Position numbers and translations under genes: made by a program. Source: Desulfobacteraceae bacterium (lineage in GTDB: Bacteria; Desulfobacterota; DSM-4660; Desulfatiglandales; Desulfatiglandaceae). From it: a stretch of DNA of 7,982 nt. Position 1 is the first letter of the stretch, and each line of letters opens with the position of its first letter. Location: assembly GCA_011042035.1 (NCBI GenBank), contig DQZA01000313.1, positions 1 to 7,982 on the forward strand, in the 5' to 3' direction. The notes under the pieces are model-generated. The model did no database searches. It saw nothing but the letters and a program-made list of their open reading frames with translations, and was not told where the DNA came from. Positions 5,609-7,982 of this stretch are shown piece by piece.

Positions 5609-7464
5609 TGAAAAAACAGATATTATTGGGTAATGAGGCAATTGCACTGGGATTGCTGGAAGGAGGATGCCAGATTCTGACTTCCTATCCAGGTACCCCG
5701 AGTTCAGAGATACTCCCAGGAGCGGTTAAGCTCATAAAGGCCGAGGGGTTAAACACTTATACAGAATGGTCTACCAATGAGAAGGTGGCATTGGATAATG
5801 CGTTTGCCGCGGCCATAGTAGGTAAAAGGGCCGCGTGTTGCATGAAACAGGTGGGACTGAACGTGGCCGCCGATTCCCTTATGAGTGCTGCCTATCTTGG
5901 GACGGTGGGGGCCCTAGTTATAATTTCATGTGATGATCCCGGTCCTCACTCTTCTCAGACTGAGCAGGACAGCCGCCTTATGGCGCGACTCGCAAAGGTA
6001 CCGGTATTGGATCCTTCCACTGCAGAGGAAGGCAGGGCCATGGCAAAATTTGCGCTGGATCTGAGTGAGGAATACAAGGTTCCGGTGGTCTTGAGGCCTG
6101 CCATAAGGATTTGCCACGCTCGACAAGACATAAGCTGGAATAAACTGGAGAGCAACGAGGCCAAAGCTTCCTTTGAGAAGGATCCTACCCATTGGGCTGC
6201 TACACCGCGTTTCAGATACCTTTTGCACAAGGAGCTGAACAAGAAGCTCCAGGAAATGTCACGCAGGTTCGACACATTAAAAGAATTCAACTTTCATAAT
6301 CTTCAAGAAGGTAAGACATATAAGTTGGGCATAGTGGCGGGCGGGGTCCCGTATGCTGTAGTGAAAGATGTGCTGGCTGAAGAGGACAGAGACGACATTG
6401 CGGTGTTGAAGATCGGGACCCCATACCCCTTTCCCGAAAGATTGGCCCGGGAGTTTGTTGAGGCATGCGAGAAGGTGCTGGTGCTGGAGGAAACCGATGC
6501 GGTTATGGAATATTTTCTAAGAGACAGGTACAAGGTGCTGGGAAGGCTTTCGGGGCATGTTCCATCAGAAGGGGAGCTGGTACCAGACGTCATCTATGGG
6601 GTTATTGATAAGGTGCTAAAGGAATTGGGCGAGGAGCCCCTGCGTGATCAGATGGACCGCTCGGCCATGGAACTTGTGGCGAGCCTTGACCTACCAGTGC
6701 GCAGACCCACCCTATGCCCGGGTTGCCCTCACAGGGCATCATTTTTCGCCATAAGGAAGGCAAAACCCAAGGCAATATTTACTTCCGATATTGGCTGCTA
6801 TACCCTCGGGCTTAACTTGGGGGGTGTGGACACGTGTCTTGACATGGGTGCCGCCATAACTATGGCATCCGGGTTCTACCATGCCTTTGCCCAGGACGGC
6901 GTTGATCAACCCATAGTGGCCACCATTGGGGATTCTACCTTTTATCACTCTGGGACTGCGGGCCTACTGAATGCCGTCTATAACGGGTCGAGATTTGTGC
7001 TCGTAATTCTGGACAATGAGATAACCGCTATGACGGGTATGCAGCCTACGCCTGGTCTCGGGATCAGGGCTGATGGCTCTAAGGGCAGGCAGATATCCCT
7101 GGAGCAGGTTGTTAGGGGTTGTGGAGTAGATTTTGTCGAGGTTGTGGATCCCTACGATATCAGGGCAATGACCAAGGTGGTAAAAAGGGCTACAGAGCAC
7201 GTAGCAGACCCAGAAGGGGGTATTGCTGTTATTATAGCGCGGCATCCCTGCGTTATTGCCTATAAGGGGGAGGCCATTCCAGAGCCTAAACGCATAACCG
7301 TCACCGAGGATTGCGTTGATTGTAATTTTTGCATCGAAAGATTTGAATGCCCTGCCCTTTACAGGGATGAGGAACTGGGACGCACAGCCGTAAATCCTGT
7401 TCTTTGCACAGGTTGCGGTGTTTGTATAGCAGTATGCCCAAAAGGTGCTATTGTGGAGGCTTAG
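5605..7464 (+). CDS. iorA: Indolepyruvate ferredoxin oxidoreductase, alpha subunit
   Basis: Large subunit of the IorAB enzyme, which oxidatively decarboxylates indolepyruvate and related arylpyruvates to arylacetyl-CoA while reducing ferredoxin; the reverse carboxylation is possible under strongly reducing conditions. The 619 residues carry an N-terminal pyrimidine-binding domain (YPGTPSSE at 28-35; TNEKVA with the likely TPP-activating Glu59), a middle transketolase-like domain (about 240-340), and a TPP-binding domain (about 365-550) with CPGCPHR (371-377), GDS (442-444) and DNEITAMTG (470-478). The C-terminus has two 4Fe-4S motifs: Cys570, 573, 576 and 582 followed by Pro, and Cys601, 604, 607 and 611 followed by Pro. 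The start at 5605 overlaps the preceding stop by four bases; a second ATG at 5608 is an alternative, and AGGAAG at 5588-5593 favours the first. iorB follows after seven bases. The exact arylpyruvate preference cannot be read from sequence. Confidence 0.95.
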   Translation: MMKKQILLGNEAIALGLLEGGCQILTSYPGTPSSEILPGAVKLIKAEGLNTYTEWSTNEKVALDNAFAAAIVGKRAACCMKQVGLNVAADSLMSAAYLGTVGALVIISCDDPGPHSSQTEQDSRLMARLAKVPVLDPSTAEEGRAMAKFALDLSEEYKVPVVLRPAIRICHARQDISWNKLESNEAKASFEKDPTHWAATPRFRYLLHKELNKKLQEMSRRFDTLKEFNFHNLQEGKTYKLGIVAGGVPYAVVKDVLAEEDRDDIAVLKIGTPYPFPERLAREFVEACEKVLVLEETDAVMEYFLRDRYKVLGRLSGHVPSEGELVPDVIYGVIDKVLKELGEEPLRDQMDRSAMELVASLDLPVRRPTLCPGCPHRASFFAIRKAKPKAIFTSDIGCYTLGLNLGGVDTCLDMGAAITMASGFYHAFAQDGVDQPIVATIGDSTFYHSGTAGLLNAVYNGSRFVLVILDNEITAMTGMQPTPGLGIRADGSKGRQISLEQVVRGCGVDFVEVVDPYDIRAMTKVVKRATEHVADPEGGIAVIIARHPCVIAYKGEAIPEPKRITVTEDCVDCNFCIERFECPALYRDEELGRTAVNPVLCTGCGVCIAVCPKGAIVEA

Positions 7465-7471
7465 CAATCAT

Positions 7472-7982
7472 ATGGAAACGATTAATATTGTTCTTTGCGG
7501 ACTGGGGGGGCAAGGTGTCTTATTTATGACCAAGATTCTGGCGGAAACCGCGATGCAAAGAGGACAGAAGGTCGTTGGCGCTGAGACACACGGTATGGCC
7601 CAAAGGGGGGGCTCGGTGATCTCTCATCTCCGCCTTGGTGAGGTGGGGGGGAGCCTTATCAGGTCAGGTACGGCCCATTTTTTGCTTGCCCTTGACGAGC
7701 ACGAGGCGTATAGGTATCTTCCATTCCTGGCAAGAGGGGGAAGACTCTTTGTCAATGTGGAGCCCAATTCATTTCCAAGGCAGGAGGTGAGGCCATATAT
7801 TGCATCCAATGGAATGGTTCACAGATGCCTTGCTGCTACCAAGATGGCCGTGCAATTGGGCGCGCCCATGTCCACAAATCTTGCCCTTTTGGGATATTTT
7901 GCAGGATTCGATGATGGCCCTTTCTCTGCCAAAGAGATAAGAGATACCATAGAAAGGGTTAGCCCGAATCGATTCAAGGGCA
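7472..7982 (+). CDS. iorB: Indolepyruvate ferredoxin oxidoreductase, beta subunit, 3' end outside the window
   Basis: An open frame of 170 complete codons runs off the right edge. It begins METINIVLCGLGGQGV, the glycine-rich N-terminus of the pyruvate:ferredoxin oxidoreductase gamma/IorB family, followed by the family signature THGMAQRGGSVISHLRLG (about residues 41-58). The family is usually about 190-200 residues, so perhaps 20-30 are missing. The subunit pairs with IorA to complete the arylpyruvate oxidoreductase. The ATG at 7472 lies seven bases after the iorA stop; the likely ribosome site GGAGG (7455-7459) is inside the iorA end at a rather long 12-base spacing, which together with the short gap suggests coupling to iorA translation. 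No other in-frame start fits. Three runs of seven G residues occur in the first 180 bases, but the frame stays open across all of them. Confidence 0.93.
   Translation, partial: METINIVLCGLGGQGVLFMTKILAETAMQRGQKVVGAETHGMAQRGGSVISHLRLGEVGGSLIRSGTAHFLLALDEHEAYRYLPFLARGGRLFVNVEPNSFPRQEVRPYIASNGMVHRCLAATKMAVQLGAPMSTNLALLGYFAGFDDGPFSAKEIRDTIERVSPNRFKG

Noticed and set aside
1..7982. CRISPR arrays, tRNA or rRNA genes, insertion sequences or phage genes
   Set aside because: No regularly spaced repeats, cloverleaf-like or rRNA-like stretches, transposase motifs or terminal inverted repeats were seen; the window is dense metabolic coding sequence.

Overview
The window looks like chromosomal DNA from an anaerobic bacterium, most likely a Desulfobacterota (former deltaproteobacterial) sulfate reducer or syntroph. 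This is inferred from gene content: ferredoxin-linked indolepyruvate oxidoreductase, a stand-alone TrpB2, a molybdenum hydroxylase tail, and a V4R-PAS-LuxR regulator of a kind I associate with that group. No taxonomic marker is present. All genes read on the + strand.

Layout: the first 88 bases are the 3' end of a molybdopterin-binding hydroxylase subunit (xanthine dehydrogenase/aldehyde oxidoreductase family). A 598-residue sensor-regulator follows at 183-1979, with an XylR/DmpR-type aromatic-sensor V4R domain, a PAS domain and a LuxR-type DNA-binding helix-turn-helix. A 245-base AT-rich gap carries a strong rho-independent terminator (2146-2181) and a perfect TATAAT just before serA. From 2225 to the right edge lies a compact run of genes: serA (D-3-phosphoglycerate dehydrogenase), trpB2 (tryptophan synthase beta-like), a 93-residue cysteine-containing protein of unknown function, iorA, and iorB (cut by the window edge). 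Gaps in this run are 68 and 76 bases, then a 4-base overlap, then 7 bases, so it is probably one operon.

How the genes may work together: SerA starts the phosphorylated serine pathway. TrpB2 joins indole to serine, or to O-phosphoserine as reported for some archaeal TrpB2 enzymes, to make tryptophan. IorAB interconverts indolepyruvate (transaminated tryptophan) or other arylpyruvates and the arylacetyl-CoA with ferredoxin. This suggests a locus for aromatic amino acid or indole turnover, with the upstream aromatic-type sensor as a possible but unproven controller. The least described parts are the small four-cysteine protein coupled to iorA, the sensor architecture, and the serA leader, where a serine-rich 21-codon frame overlaps the terminator.
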